Positions 62,843-64,000 of a DNA stretch of 64,000 bases are shown here, in pieces. The translations under genes were made by a program, and so were the position numbers. Every line of letters starts with the position of its first letter. Positions within the stretch are counted from its first letter, which is position 1. Source of the stretch: Mucilaginibacter segetis (lineage in GTDB: Bacteria > Bacteroidota > Bacteroidia > Sphingobacteriales > Sphingobacteriaceae); assembly GCF_016522075.1 (NCBI RefSeq), contig NZ_JAEHFW010000002.1, positions 806,001 to 870,000 of the forward strand, given 5' to 3'. A model generated the notes under the pieces. It was not told where the DNA came from and did not search any database. It saw nothing but the letters and a program-made list of their open reading frames with translations.

Positions 62843-64000
62843 ATGCCTTATCTACATATACTTATTAAGCGGGCAATAAAAAAGTGTTACTGGTTGCTGT
62901 TATTTATAGTAACCCCATGTTATGCGCAGCTTGCAAAAGTAAATGAGTTACAGCAGAGGCTTAAGCAGCCTTTGGAAGATACCGTGCGGCTTACTGTATT
63001 GAAACAATTATCACTGGCTTATTCTTCTGTAGATCCTGAAAAGAAATTTTACTATGCTAATGTATATAAAAATTTAGCTGAAAAGCTTAATAACCATGAA
63101 GCTGTCGCTGATGCTTATATCAATATGGGCGTATCGTACGGTTTGCGCAGCAAGGCAGATAGCGCGCTTTATTATTTTATTATTGCCTATAACCGCGCTG
63201 AAAAGATTAATTATGAATTGGGAATGGCGCGGAGTTTATCGAACATAGGATACGCTTATGATCGGTTAGACTCTAAACAGGAATCAATTAAAAATTATTT
63301 ACAAGCACTAAATATTTTTAAAAAAATAGATTACGCCCGGGGTATAAACCAAACGCTTACCAATATTGGTTCTTTATATTTCGACCTTAATCAATATAAA
63401 CTTGCCGAAAGCTATTTTGCCCAGTGCCTGGCTAATGCAACTGCAAATAAAGACACTGCCGGCATAGGATATGCCCTTTATACTTTAGGAAATAGCTATC
63501 AGGCAATGGGCCAGAATAAAAAGGCGCTTACTTATCTTACTAAAAGTCTTACTATACGCCAGCAGCTTGATGACAGACCCGGCATTGCATTGGTGAGACG
63601 GGCAATTGGATTGGCCTATTACAATCAGAAACAATACGATAAAGCTTTAACAAACTTTAATATCGCCTTAAGTGCTACCCGGGAGCTTAAACAGGCATAT
63701 GAACAGGGTGCTACCTTAGATGAAATAGCTAAGGTATATATAGCATTACATGATTATAACAAAGCTAAAGTTGCCGCAAATGAATGTTTAGCCATAGGTA
63801 GAGAGATCAAATCCAAAATAATGGAGTCAGCGGGGCTTAACCGTTTAATAGCTGTTTACAAAGGTGAAAATAATATTGCTAAGGCGTTTCAATATCAGTC
63901 GGAATATATAGCCACCCAGGATAGTATTTCAACTGAGAAGATATTAAATGATATCACGCTGACCGAGATAAGCCGGATGCGGGCCGAGAATGCCGAGCTT
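62843..64000 (+). CDS. Exported TPR protein (partial, runs off right edge)
   Basis: 386 codons from ATG 62843 to the window edge. N-terminal signal or anchor about residues 13-30 (KKCYWLLLFIVTPCYAQ) then at least seven TPR units (YINMGVSYGLRSKADSALYYF, SLSNIGYAYDRLDSKQESI, TNIGSLYFDLNQYKLAESYF, TLGNSYQAMGQNKKALTYL, RAIGLAYYNQKQYDKALTNF and later ones). The visible part ends at a coiled-coil-like SRMRAENAEL. In Bacteroidota such a periplasmic TPR region usually leads to a membrane helix and a histidine kinase or LuxR-like output; that part is not in the window. Confidence 0.85.
   Translation, partial: MPYLHILIKRAIKKCYWLLLFIVTPCYAQLAKVNELQQRLKQPLEDTVRLTVLKQLSLAYSSVDPEKKFYYANVYKNLAEKLNNHEAVADAYINMGVSYGLRSKADSALYYFIIAYNRAEKINYELGMARSLSNIGYAYDRLDSKQESIKNYLQALNIFKKIDYARGINQTLTNIGSLYFDLNQYKLAESYFAQCLANATANKDTAGIGYALYTLGNSYQAMGQNKKALTYLTKSLTIRQQLDDRPGIALVRRAIGLAYYNQKQYDKALTNFNIALSATRELKQAYEQGATLDEIAKVYIALHDYNKAKVAANECLAIGREIKSKIMESAGLNRLIAVYKGENNIAKAFQYQSEYIATQDSISTEKILNDITLTEISRMRAENAEL

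Noticed and set aside
1..64000. Search for tRNA, rRNA, CRISPR arrays, transposases, integrases and phage genes
   Set aside because: None seen. All larger frames are metabolic, informational, regulatory, membrane or glycan genes.

Overview
The window is 64 kb of ordinary chromosome from a Bacteroidota bacterium, most likely family Sphingobacteriaceae (Mucilaginibacter/Pedobacter type). The grounds are the Bacteroidota -7 promoter box TAnnTTTG (often with TTG about 17-21 bp upstream), few Shine-Dalgarno sequences, and typical gene families: GldD, DUF4270, DUF5687, DUF6249, DUF5009, ligase-associated DEXH helicase, and a lone GT5 N-terminal domain next to panC. I see no rRNA, tRNA, CRISPR array, prophage, transposase or plasmid function. 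Both ends cut genes: an M28 peptidase at the left and a TPR protein at the right.

Layout. 0-9.5 kb (minus): M28 peptidase, rpiB, tatC, then the fatty-acid/phospholipid start cluster yceD-rpmF-plsX-fabH-accB-accC read right to left, with a DUF5009 acyltransferase between yceD and pdxA. 9.7-14.4 kb: rsmA, an EcsC-like protein, a D-2-hydroxyacid dehydrogenase, greA with an attenuator-like leader, a HIT protein and oxyR. 14.5-20.8 kb: glmS, DUF4270 lipoprotein, a degenerate glycogen-synthase-like protein, panC, panD and a ThiE-like protein. 20.8-29.6 kb: GNAT, a secreted S9 peptidase, a lipoprotein, then rimP-nusA-infB with a promoter-proximal terminator-like hairpin. 29.9-39.3 kb: lone DEXH helicase, lipoprotein, an ECF sigma/anti-sigma pair divergent from a DUF6249 membrane protein, a secreted MORN-like protein, DinB, an orphan histidine kinase and gltX. 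39.3-50.5 kb: GNAT-ABC-DUF5687-TMEM175 operon, rarA, AlkA-like glycosylase, pdhB, rbfA with a cytosolic M23 protein, LolC/E-like permease, MBL hydrolase, aroE-gldD. 50.6-64 kb: TPR hybrid kinase, methyltransferase, glycosyltransferase, a five-gene Anbu (ancestral proteasome beta-subunit)/transglutaminase/alpha-E/ATP-grasp operon, MscS channel, GT87 and a TPR protein.

Most noteworthy: (a) the sigma-gene and DUF6249 promoters share a bipartite element TGTAACC-N17-GTCA, pointing to an ECF autoregulatory circuit; (b) both greA and rimP-nusA carry terminator hairpins just after their promoters, suggesting feedback attenuation of transcription-elongation factors; (c) the Anbu operon, whose first transglutaminase ends in ten glutamines; (d) two housekeeping proteins (DEXH helicase and AroE) with in-frame segments that look like interspersed-repeat insertions; (e) several genes whose promoter box ends only 4-7 nt before the start codon, implying leaderless or near-leaderless mRNAs.
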